Assembly: GCA_905221605.1 (NCBI GenBank)
Contig: CAJNDS010001037.1
Coordinates: forward strand, 1 to 39,887
DNA length: 39,887 nt
Origin: Symbiodinium natans
Lineage: Eukaryota; Sar; Dinophyceae; Suessiales; Symbiodiniaceae
Reading direction: 5' to 3'
The position numbers and the translations under genes are program-made. Position 1 is the first letter of the stretch; every line of letters begins with the position of its first letter. The notes beneath the pieces were generated by a model. It saw only the letters and a program-made list of their open reading frames with translations. It made no database searches and was not told the origin of the DNA. Shown here piece after piece: positions 26,401-30,605 of this stretch.

Positions 26401-27986
26401 GTCGGGAAAGGGTCCCGTGGTCCTAAACCCTAACGCCTAAACCCTCGTGAGTATTTCGGCCTCGGGAATGACTGGACGAAACGTCGTGACGCCACAGAAA
26501 ACGAAAGTCTTCAACTATGATAACGGGCATAGAAACGTATATGCAAATTGAGTATTAACCAAGAGCAAAAGCCAAATAATACATAAAGGTCCATGCCACA
26601 TATTCATATACGTATATATGGAGAGAGAGGGTCCCTGCAAAAAAACAATAAGGAAAATAGAAAAAAAGTCCCAAAACCCACCTAGTTTCTGCTTATTCTT
26701 CATGTGCATCACTTTACGGATGACTTGAATGCCCTCCGCCGGAACGTCTGGCAGCCATCGCTGTATCTCGTCGCTCCACTGGTTGAGCAGCACTGTGGGC
26801 GCCACGACCAAAACCTAGGAAAGCCCTTAAAACCATCTGAAAAGATTCTTCCGTAAACCCTAAACCCTAAACCCTGAATATGATCCTCTAAAACCCAGAA
26901 GGGAAAATGCAAAATATTTCAAGGGCCTTCCTAGCCCCAAACCCTAACCCTAAACCCGCCTAAACCCCAAACCCTAAACCCTAAACCCGAAACTCTAAAC
27001 CCTAAACCCTAAACCCTAAACCCTAACCCTAAACCCTGAACCCTAATTAAATCCTAAACCCTGTCTAGAAGCAGGCCAGTCCTGCCTGTAGTTTGCACAA
27101 ACCGCCAACGCAATGACCGTCTTGCCGAGCCCCATCTCATGGCCCAGCAGCACGCGGCCAGCACGCTGGAGGGCATACCTTAGCTTTGGAGTAGACCCTG
27201 GAAAAAAAGTATATACTTTTTAGGTAAGAAGTAGCTATAATAGGAACCCAGAACCAAAAAAAAGTATTAAAGTTTAGTACTCCAAAGCCCAGGTACTCAA
27301 CCGCACTGCGTTGGTATGGCAGCAAGCCTAGGCTGCCCAGTAACTCCGGCTTAAAAAGGGTGCCCTTGTTTGCTTAAAGGGGTTTATCAGGGAACCTAAA
27401 CCCCCCAAAAAGGGAATAAGGGTTCATCCTAGAAGCTGAAGCCATCTTCACTCAGCGGCACCTCCTGCTGCTGCAAGACGACCCCATTCAGCTCTCCGAT
27501 CCGCTCATCGAGGCCAACCGGCTCAGCGCCGCGGAGAAAGCTCAGGTGCCTGTCTTCGACATTCAGCTCCCTCAGAAGCTTCTGCTTCAGCTCCTGGAAG
27601 GTTGCGTCTCTTCCCACCTTCGTCAGCGTTCTCAAAGGATCGCCGGACAGGAGGGTTAGAATCAGACCACCATCCTTGGTTGATCTTTATCCCCCCCAGA
27701 AAAGCTTGGCTCCCTGAATATGCATACGAGGAACCCCTTAAACCCTACACCCTACACCCTAAACCCTAAACCCTAAACCCTAAACCCTAAACCCTAAACC
27801 CTAAACCCTAAACCCTAAACCCTGAACCCTAAACCCTACATAGAATGCCATGGAAGTGATTAAAGTTGTAGTAAAGTCCCACCGAGCATCGCTGGACCAC
27901 TTCAGACTGCAGAGGCGATCGCCCCCCTTCTTCCGAAGGGAAAGCTGCTGGCGCAGCGGGGGAAGCCAGTTTGGCTCCATGGCATT
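9295..27986 (-). CDS. SNF2-family ATPase, SMARCAL1/ZRANB3-like, with ubiquitin-like N-terminus
   Basis: This is a DNA-dependent ATPase of the annealing-helicase group, which in other eukaryotes remodels stalled replication forks in the nucleus. Exons on the minus strand: 27840-27986, 27452-27674, 27289-27327, 27073-27197, 26682-26814, 11860-11976, 11377-11705, 11003-11100, 10292-10398, 9975-10166, 9295-9872. They keep one frame for about 695 codons. Motifs in order: LLPYQRSAVEYL (Q-like), GHEMGLGKT (I), VVAPTVLLNQW (Ia), VSYGLV, IIDEAHALK (II), LMTGTPLANS (III), VRRTKEEVLAELPPK, LIFAHHKCVHDKL (IV), ACNTGLNLDIADTCIFAEL (V), QAESRIHRMGQ (VI). All key residues are present, so the enzyme should be active. 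A basic tail (KRKRR, KPKRP) is a likely NLS. I see no HARP domain. The 5' end is uncertain: either ATG at 27978-27980 or upstream exons. The third/fourth exon junction is the least certain. Confidence 0.85.
9873..9974 (-). other. 102-nt intron with terminal inverted repeat
   Basis: This AT-rich intron separates exons 10 and 11. Its ends GCTTACTTAG (9965-9974, minus strand) and CTTGGTAAGC (9876-9885) are complementary at 8 of 10 positions. Frame requires either a GC donor exactly at the inverted repeat or a GT four codons later. It has no telomeric repeat. Confidence 0.6.
9975..10166 (-). CDS. SNF2 exon 10: helicase motif IV
   Basis: Encodes DEIDSLPSHEIMKIFKLLAEAK and the conserved LIFAHHKCVHDKLAEFF block of helicase motif IV. 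Its first bases are one copy of the exon duplication that brackets the telomeric intron; GGAG|GTGATGAG is the acceptor giving exact frame restoration. Confidence 0.8.
10159..10314 (-). repeat. Exon duplication (36/31 bp) flanking a pure telomeric intron
   Basis: The plus-strand sequence CTCATCACC...TTGGCGGCC occurs at 10159-10194 (36 bp) and 10284-10314 (31 bp); the longer copy has TCC and CT insertions. The 89 bases between (10195-10283) are uninterrupted CCCTAAA. On the coding strand the upstream copy gives AGAAG|GTGATGAG (donor) and the downstream copy GGAG|GTGATGAG (acceptor). Splicing there yields an intron of 125 nt (10167-10291) and recreates one uninterrupted copy: ERPEGDEIDS. Confidence 0.9.
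10292..10398 (-). CDS. SNF2 exon 9
   Basis: Encodes RLKVHLELTPSEMGPVAK... EKAAKERPEG, the linker between the two helicase lobes. The acceptor is CCAG|GCGCTTG directly after CCCTAAACC. The donor GTGATG lies inside the duplicated segment. Confidence 0.8.
10399..11002 (-). other. Intron with telomeric inverted ends and element copy W1
   Basis: On the coding strand it starts GC (AAAAAG|GCCGCC, needed for frame and family fit), enters TTTAGGG within about 20 nt, and ends in CCCTAAA up to CCAG. The plus strand shows CCCTAAA/CCCTCAA at 10925-10990 and TTTAGGG with a run of TTTCGGG variants at 10406-10745. An island at 10746-10920 carries the 69-bp element W1 (10756-10824). Confidence 0.75.
10756..10824. 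mobile_element. Element W, copy 1
   Basis: A segment of about 69 bp running from CCCCCCAAAA to AAAGTGTAC, sharing TTCAGTTCT, GGTATCCCAAAA and AAAGTGTAC in the same order with a second copy at 11727-11795. Non-coding. Confidence 0.6.
11003..11100 (-). CDS. SNF2 exon 8
   Basis: Encodes VCKEHEDKLSELLRLF, then MVRRTKEEVLAELPPK, the conserved block that precedes the second lobe in SNF2 proteins. It is bracketed on the plus strand by CCCTAAA on the left and TTTAGGG on the right. Confidence 0.85.
11112..11340 (+). repeat. TTTAGGGG 8-mer variant array
   Basis: Instead of the 7-mer this tract is mostly an 8-mer (GGGGTTTA, with a homogeneous GGGGGTTT sub-block at 11205-11245). It lies in the intron between SNF2 exons 7 and 8. 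Confidence 0.85.
11347..11371 (-). mobile_element. Fragment Z of the TGCCCAGTA element at a 5' splice site
   Basis: GGGCACTACTGAGCATCCTA closely matches the right end of element Y (613-703). It lies immediately inside the intron next to the donor of SNF2 exon 7 (GGC|GTGGCTAGGATG on the coding strand). Confidence 0.45.
11377..11705 (-). CDS. SNF2 exon 7: DEAH box and motif III
   Basis: The largest internal exon. It encodes YRTVIIDEAHALKDFKTQRT (motif II), the hydrophobic ILHTATRAILMTGTPLANS (motif III), and AAVIGN...KWCTHFCAEN, matching the SMARCAL1 pattern of helicase lobe 1. The acceptor is CCAAG|GTACGG. Confidence 0.9.
11727..11795. mobile_element. Element W, copy 2, with short TIR
   Basis: Homologous to 10756-10824. 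In this copy GTACACACTTT (11737-11747) and AAAGTGTAC (11787-11795) form an inverted repeat. It ends about 20 nt upstream of the acceptor of SNF2 exon 7, inside the intron 11706-11859, whose other part is CCCTAAA repeats. Confidence 0.6.
11860..11976 (-). CDS. SNF2 exon 6
   Basis: Encodes GSKGQPRKVPVEIRPTAQ and FVLVSYGLVV, the SNF2 block between motifs Ia and II. It has a strong canonical acceptor (TATTTTTCAG|AGGG) closing the giant intron and a GT donor (AACG|GTGCC) next to telomeric repeats. Confidence 0.85.
12085..15975. repeat. 76-bp hairpin satellite with higher-order structure
   Basis: About 3.9 kb of tandem units of about 76 bp: GGAAATAAGGCCGGTATTTC, a T-run, then AAGGAATTTAAGGAATTTAA, AGGGC, TTAAATTCCTTAAATTCCTT. 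The last three parts form a near-perfect 20-bp stem with a 5-nt loop in almost every unit. A second module (GGGTCCTGAAACAGGGGCCG then CCTATTTAAATTTTATAAAT) recurs about every 220-450 bp (12451, 12688, 12908, 13203, 13650, 14029, 14246, 14672, 15054, 15425, 15706). Private variants repeat at an offset of about 1031 bp (13306/14339, 13557/14588), showing higher-order duplication. Confidence 0.95.
15976..16240. repeat. Three copies of a ~70-bp tandem repeat
   Basis: Units containing CACCGGA, TTTTTGCACAT and TTTCTGTAGCA occur around 16025, 16090 and 16165. Not recognised and without an exon signal. Confidence 0.6.
16241..16660. repeat. AT-rich spacer and ~105-bp repeat with GGGCCGGCCC
   Basis: Unique AT-rich sequence to about 16380 is followed by two to three copies of a unit combining AATTTAAGGAATTTAAGG with AAAAAGGGCCGGCCCAACAA (first copy GGGTCGGCCC). 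The AAGGAATTT words link it to the satellite at 12.1-16.0 kb. Confidence 0.6.
16661..17160 (+). repeat. CTCCTAAGC / CCCTAAACCC minisatellite
   Basis: Irregular tandem repeats of CTCCTAAGCGCCTAAG, CCTACCCCCTAAATCC and TTAAACCCTAAACCC. They look like diverged CCCTAAA repeats mixed with a CTCCTAAG word. The block recurs at 18275-18482 and 19055-19490. Confidence 0.8.
17161..17570. repeat. Segmental duplication, copy A, with (CT)n
   Basis: Unique-looking sequence (TACTTGCCTTCTTCTTTGCT, AGGTTGAGGGCACGCTAGGG) plus a (TC)n microsatellite (about 17350-17402) and CCTTCCTT words. The same block is found at 19491-19880 (offset about 2330), where the (TC)n is shorter. Confidence 0.85.
17571..18275. repeat. 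54-bp double-palindrome minisatellite, array 1
   Basis: About 13 tandem units of 54 bp. Each holds two dyads: GACACAT..TTCCGCGGAA..ATGTGTC (two mismatches in 26 bp; central TTCCGCGGAA or variants) and GTGTTAACAC. Short linkers (AGTAGAGCT, CACCAGAGT) alternate between units. Unit ends start GACACATTTT at 17599, 17653 and 17707. Confidence 0.95.
18276..19054. repeat. Tandem 779-bp copy of minisatellite plus spacer
   Basis: Positions 18486-19262 repeat 17707-18483 almost base for base (offset 779), including private changes in single units. It comprises a CTCCTAAG spacer (18276-18483) and about 11 units of the 54-bp minisatellite (18484-19045). Confidence 0.9.
19055..19880. repeat. CTCCTAAG block and segmental duplication, copy B
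   Basis: 19055-19490 repeats the CCCTAAA/CTCCTAAG minisatellite, with an expanded (CTCCTAAG)n run at 19285-19360. 19491-19880 is the second copy of 17161-17570. Confidence 0.9.
19881..20580. repeat. 54-bp double-palindrome minisatellite, array 3
   Basis: The third array, about 13 units, nearly identical to 17571-18270 at offset 2310. It ends with the same CCCTCCCCTCTACTCAAAGAG terminator-side flank that closes arrays 1 and 2. Confidence 0.95.
20581..21420 (+). repeat. Pyrimidine-rich repeats, three imperfect copies
   Basis: Three units, each with CTATCTATC/TATATA microsatellite, a TATCTGCCATCT-TTGTT word and AAAGGGCTCCAACGCAGCCC (20743, 21026, 21242), followed by C-rich sequence. No gene is seen. 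Confidence 0.75.
21421..21989. other. Unique intronic sequence
   Basis: A purine-rich patch (21430-21520) followed by ordinary unique sequence. Frames of about 100 codons are open on both strands, but none shows splice sites, domains or conservation between repeats. I see no gene. Confidence 0.5.
22981..23283 (+). other. Best-preserved open frame in the 0.8-kb unit
   Basis: An ATG at 22981 opens MEGGLLLLLL, a hydrophobic signal-peptide-like start. The frame then passes the acceptor-like CTTAG and runs through NVGKGSSS, LKLLGEAQKRGLECVERG and CPEQDPSFVQGLPRKVRKDE. Related frames occur in copies at 22213-22449 and 23786-24034, both with a stop after KVRKDEQ, but the copies at 24.6-25.0 and 25.5-25.9 kb are deleted or frameshifted. 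It is antisense to the host gene. It may be a decayed duplicated exon or chance. Confidence 0.25.
24700..24945 (+). repeat. Minisatellite inserted in the fourth 0.8-kb unit
   Basis: Short tandem words CTGGAGTGCCCAACCCCAGA with variants (GCCCAGCCCCA, GCGCCCAGCC) repeat about eight times. This explains why this unit (24346-25285) is longer than the others. Confidence 0.8.
26421..26681. other. 5' end of the giant intron
   Basis: Unique sequence with a short CCCTAAA remnant (26431-26450) and ATATACGTATATATGG near 26600. On the coding strand it follows the donor CTAG|GTGGGT. No gene is seen. Confidence 0.5.
26682..26814 (-). CDS. SNF2 exon 5: motif Ia
   Basis: Encodes VLVVAPTVLLNQWSDEIQRW, LPDVPAEGIQVIRK and MHMKNKQKL. 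The block matches the V-P-x-V-x-x-x-W motif Ia of SMARCAL1-type ATPases. Acceptor CCTAG|GTTTTG and donor CTAG|GTGGGT. Confidence 0.85.
26815..27072 (-). other. Telomere-repeat intron
   Basis: Intron between SNF2 exons 4 and 5. To obtain the family-typical junction DWP|VLVVAP the donor must be GC (CCT|GCTTCTAG). Sense TTTAGGG starts about 15 nt downstream (plus-strand CCCTAAA at 26935-27060), with a second short block at 26855-26876. Confidence 0.7.
27073..27197 (-). CDS. SNF2 exon 4: Walker A
   Basis: Encodes ALQRAGRVLLGHEMGLGKTV (ATP-binding motif I) and IALAVCANYRQDWP. The lysine and threonine of GKT are present. The exact 5' border depends on how the preceding intron is cut (CCAG|GGTCT or CTAAG|GTATG). 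Confidence 0.85.
27183..27288 (-). other. Short intron with 11-bp inverted repeat across both splice sites
   Basis: GCTTTGGAGTA at 27183-27193 and TACTCCAAAGC at 27278-27288 are perfect reverse complements, lying at the two ends of the intron between exons 3 and 4. Several donor/acceptor pairs keep frame; the GC donor at 27288-27287 with CCAG at 27198 gives VEYLGSTPKLRYALQ. Confidence 0.6.
27289..27327 (-). CDS. SNF2 exon 3: LLPYQRS motif
   Basis: A 39-nt exon encoding LLPYQRSAVEYLG, the Q-like motif directly before motif I in SNF2 enzymes. The acceptor is GCCTAG|GCTTGC. Confidence 0.8.
27334..27430 (-). mobile_element. TIR element copy X forming an intron
   Basis: Homologous to element Y (613-703) from TGCCCAGTAAC through AACCTAAACCCCCCAAAA to TCATCCTA, with the right TGGGC end partly deleted. 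It fills most of the 124-nt intron 27328-27451 between SNF2 exons 2 and 3. Confidence 0.6.
27452..27674 (-). CDS. SNF2 exon 2: ubiquitin-like domain
   Basis: Encodes GGLILTLLSGDPLRTL, then VGRDATFQELKQKLLREL, RHLSFLRGAEPVGLDERIGE and LNGVVLQ. The order (beta hairpin LTLLSGDPLRTL, helix with LKQKL, short strand LSFLRG, closing strand VVL) follows the ubiquitin fold; the C-terminal GG is absent, so this is a non-conjugating domain. Acceptor CCAAG|GATGG. Donor either GTGAAG (27451) or GC at 27442. Confidence 0.65.
27736..27838 (-). repeat. CCCTAAA array starting at a 5' splice site
   Basis: On the coding strand the intron after exon 1 begins TAT|GTAGGGTTTAGGG, so the telomeric run starts with the donor itself. 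It has about 14 units with single variants. Confidence 0.9.
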
Positions 27987-27992
27987 CTATGT
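27838..27992. repeat. Exon enclosed by a 16-bp perfect inverted repeat
   Basis: ACATAGAATGCCATGG (27838-27853) and CCATGGCATTCTATGT (27977-27992) are exact reverse complements. They abut CCCTAAA on the left and TTTAGGG on the right, so the full palindrome has long telomeric arms around a 123-bp centre. Confidence 0.9.
27840..27986 (-). CDS. SNF2 exon 1 or first recognised exon
   Basis: Encodes NAMEPNWLPPLRQQLSLRKK then GGDRLCSLKWSSDARW...SMAFY. It is either the first exon, with ATG at 27978-27980 in a CCATGG context, or an internal exon following CATAG|AAT in phase 0. Donor GTAGGG, phase 0, matches the acceptor of exon 2. The N-terminal sequence is not recognised. Confidence 0.55.
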
Positions 27993-28360
27993 GGGGTTTA
28001 GGGTTTAGGGTTTAGGGTTTAGGGTTTAGGGTTTAGGGTTTAGGGTTTAGGGTTTAGGGTTTAGGGTTTAGGGTTTAGGGTTTATGGTTTATGGTTTAGG
28101 GTTTAGGGTTTAGGGTTTAGGGTTTAGGGTTTAGGGTTTAGGGTTTAGGGTTTAGGGTTTAGGGTTTAGGGTTTAGGGTTTAGGGTTTAGGGTTTAGGGT
28201 TTAGGGTTTAGGGTTTAGGGTTTAGGGTTTATGGGTTTAGGGTTTAGGGTTTAGGGTTTAGGGTTTAGGGTTTAGGGTTTAGGGTTTAGGGTTTAGGGTT
28301 TAGGGTTTAGGGTTTAGGGTTTAGGGTTTAGGGTTTAGGGTTAGGGTTTAGGGCTTAGGC
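27993..28360 (+). repeat. Longest TTTAGGG array (~51 units)
   Basis: Nearly perfect, with two TTTATGG units near 28081-28092 and a slipped unit near 28231. It lies directly upstream of the SNF2 exon at 27840-27986. Confidence 0.95.
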
Positions 28361-28364
28361 CTAC

Positions 28365-28425
28365 AAAGGCCGGAGCGGCATACTGAACTTGAACCTCGGT
28401 CAGCACGCATGTATGCAAACGTTCT
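28365..28425 (-). CDS. Candidate exon (RLHTCVLTEVQVQYAAPAF)
   Basis: A 61-nt minus-strand open segment with acceptor-like CTGAG and donor TTT|GTAGGC in phase 0, which would fit the phase-0 start at 27986. No domain is recognised. It could belong to the SNF2 gene. Confidence 0.35.
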
Positions 28426-28722
28426 CTCAGGAAAGGAGGGAATTAGGGTTTTTGGTTCTTCTTCTTCTTCCCTAAACTCTAAACCCTAAACCCTAAACCC
28501 TAAACCCTATTTTTTCGGCTTGCAGCTCTTGACATTCTTCAACCAGCGAGGACTGCTGGCGGACAGTCGGTTTGCAGCACCTTGAAAACCCAAAGCTTAG
28601 GGTATAGGGTTTGGGGCTTAGGGCTTAAGGTTTAGGGTTTAGGGTTAAGGGCTTAGGGTTGAGGGTTTAGGGTTTAGGGTTTAGGGTTTAGGGTATAGGG
28701 TTTAGGGTTTAGGGGCACCAAC
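28426..28722. repeat. Degenerate telomeric repeats and islands
   Basis: CCCTAAA at 28468-28510, an island at 28510-28590 (plus strand TTGCAG|CTCTTGAC, open for 18 codons to TGA), and TTTAGGG variants at 28595-28712. Confidence 0.6.
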
Positions 28723-28838
28723 CGTTTTTTCTTTCTCCGGCCCCCACGCTTCCTTGAAAAAGCCATGGGCATCTCTGGTTCCAGTCCACACAGCTCGGAA
28801 GCCACGAGGGCGCACTAACAGCCAGTGCCAGCTCGTTT
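28723..28838 (-). CDS. Candidate exon (TSWHWLLVRPRGF...)
   Basis: A 116-nt minus-strand segment, CCTAG|AAACG to ACG|GTTGGTG, open without stops and encoding TSWHWLLVRPRGFRAVW and TRDAHGFFKEAWGPEKEKT. Not recognised, but the composition and splice signals are protein-like. It may be part of the SNF2 N-terminus or a separate gene. Confidence 0.4.
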
Positions 28839-30230
28839 CTAGGGTCTGCGGTTGAGGGTTTCGGTTTTTAGGGTTTGGGGTTTAGGGTTGAGGGTTTAGG
28901 GTTTTGGGGTGTAAGGTTTGGGGTTTTGGGTTTGGTGCAAATCAGGGTTGAGAGCTGTAGGTCTCGACGAGTGTAGGGCTTTGAACGTAGTATGTTCGAC
29001 TGCGAAGAAGCAGCCGAGAGGCAACGTTCCTAAAAACTGCTGCTCCCCCCTAAACCCTAAACTGTAACGCCTTAACCCTAAACCCTAAACCTCGCGAACC
29101 CTAAACCCTAAACCATGAGCCCTAAACCCTGTATCGAAGCAACCGAAGCTGCCGAGGGCGCGTGGCTTTGCACATCAGGGTCGAGGGTTTTGGGGTTGGT
29201 TCCCTTAGCCCTGAGCCCTAAACCTACCTCCACCTTCAAGTCATACAAGACCTAGACCCATTTAGGTTTAGGGTCTAGGGCCTAGGGCCTAGGGCCTCGG
29301 GTTTAGGGTTTAGGGTTTCGGGTTTAGGGTTTAGGGTTTGGGTTTAGGGTGTGGTAGAAATGGAAAACTCATCTTGGTCAGGGTTCAGGGTTCAGGGCTG
29401 AGGGTTGAGGGTTTAGGGTTTAGAGCTTAGGGTTTCGGGTTAGGGTCCTGGTATAACTCTCATGGCTGGCACTGGCCCCGACTACGAACGACTACAGCCG
29501 TGCAGCAGCGTCGCTGTCGTTGGATTAAGCTTAGGGTTTAGGGTTTAGGGCTTAGGGCTTAGGGCTTAGGGCTTAGGGCTTAGGGCTTAGGGCTTAGGGT
29601 TTACGGGTCGTTGTCTTGAAAACCCTAATCTTAGGGTTTAAGGTTAAGAGTGCTAAGAGCGTTAAGGGTATGAAGGGCATTCAGGGCATTTAGGGCATTT
29701 AGGGCATCAAGGGCGTTAAGGGCGTTAAGGGCACTAAGGCCACTAAGGGCGTGGAGGGCGTTAAGTTCGTTGAGGATTTAGGGCTTCAGCACAAAGAGCT
29801 AAGGCCTGAAGCACTGGTTCTCCAAACCCCAAACCCTAAACCCTAAACCCCCCTAAACCCTACGTAGCCCTGAACCCTAAACCCTAATTAACTAAACCCT
29901 AAACCTTAAACCCTAAAACCCTAAATGTCCCAAATGTCCCAAATGTCCCACAATGCGTGACGCTGTCGCACCACGTTGCTGGCCTACAGCTTGCACTGCT
30001 CTTGTTCCGACATCCAACGAGCTTTAGAGGTCGGCCTCTTCAAGCCGAGGATTCTTGAAACAACAGGGTTTAGGGTTTAGGGTTTAGGGTTTAGGGTTTA
30101 AGGTTTCGGGTTTCGGGTTTAGGGTTTAGGGTTTAGGGTTGAGGATCCGCCGACCCTGGCGGCGTGTTGGATGGAAGGCAAAACGCATGCATAGAATGCT
30201 TTTAAGGTCCCCAAACCAACCCCACTGATG
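28839..30230. repeat. Telomere-variant DNA with short islands
   Basis: Mixed TTTAGGG, TTTCGGG and GGGCTTA variants, including a pure GGGCTTA block at 29545-29600 and a GGGCRTTAA-type 9-mer run at 29650-29765. Islands at about 28956-29029 (minus strand, open, acceptor TTTTTAG), 29125-29185, 29450-29530 and 29950-30060 are each open in at least one frame. I cannot choose a strand or gene for them. Confidence 0.5.
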
Positions 30231-30240
30231 CTCCTGATGC

Positions 30241-30257
30241 GGGTGCGCGCGCGCGCG

Positions 30258-30291
<34 letters not shown>
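30241..30291 (+). repeat. (GC)n followed by a run of about 32 G
   Basis: GGGTGCGCGCGCGCGCGCC is followed by an uninterrupted poly-G from 30260 to 30291. Its length may be affected by sequencing error. Confidence 0.9.
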
Positions 30292-30605
30292 CGAAGGCAG
30301 GAGAAAGAGAGACAGAGAGAAGGAGAGGACAAAGACACGGGAAAGAGAAGACAGTGCCAAGGTTCAAGGTTTCGTGCTTTGGGGGCGGGGGCCGGCCCGT
30401 GCCGCTAGGCCTGAATTTAGGGTTTAGGGTTTAGGGTTTAGGGTTTAGGATATAGGGTTTAGGGTTTAGGGTTAGGGTGTAGGCGTTTACAACAAGACTC
30501 CTCTCCTGGTACTTGAAGCTGTCACATACGTCGGCCATTTCCGGTCTCCCCCGCAAGGCACAAAGTGAAATGAGTCGGTGCGTATCCCCACACGCTAAAG
30601 CCCTA
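30292..30605. other. Island without recognised gene
   Basis: A purine-rich patch (30300-30360), TTTAGGG at 30415-30475, and unique sequence to 30605. No supported exon. Confidence 0.4.

Larger units (their letters stand above)
21990..26420 (+). repeat. Six tandem copies of a ~0.8-kb unit
   Basis: The boundary word GAGCATCGCTCA(C/T)TCC recurs at 22749, 23516, 24346, 25286 and 26094, giving unit lengths of about 767, 830, 940 and 808 with partial copies at both ends. Each unit has a pyrimidine block, GGGGGATAGAACAAGGGC, a GGAGGACTTCTCCTGCTCC palindrome, a splice-acceptor-like TTTTTCTTCTTAG|CAATGTG, an open segment, then a long purine block (GGAGACAGTAATCAGGGAGA). On the minus strand, the coding strand of the host gene, the blocks swap strand character. 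Confidence 0.9.
11977..26681 (-). other. Giant intron of about 14.7 kb
   Basis: It joins CTAG|GTGGGT (26681) to TTTTTCAG|AGGG (11977); both sites are canonical and in phase 1. It interrupts the ATPase lobe between motif Ia and the VSYGLV block. It is filled with four unrelated satellite or segmental-duplication systems described separately. No coding sequence for the SNF2 protein is missing, so nothing needs to be encoded inside. Confidence 0.75.

Noticed and set aside
30241-30291. Functional Z-DNA/G-quadruplex switch
   Set aside because: The (GC)n plus G32 run is real in the sequence, but homopolymer length is error-prone and nothing nearby depends on it.
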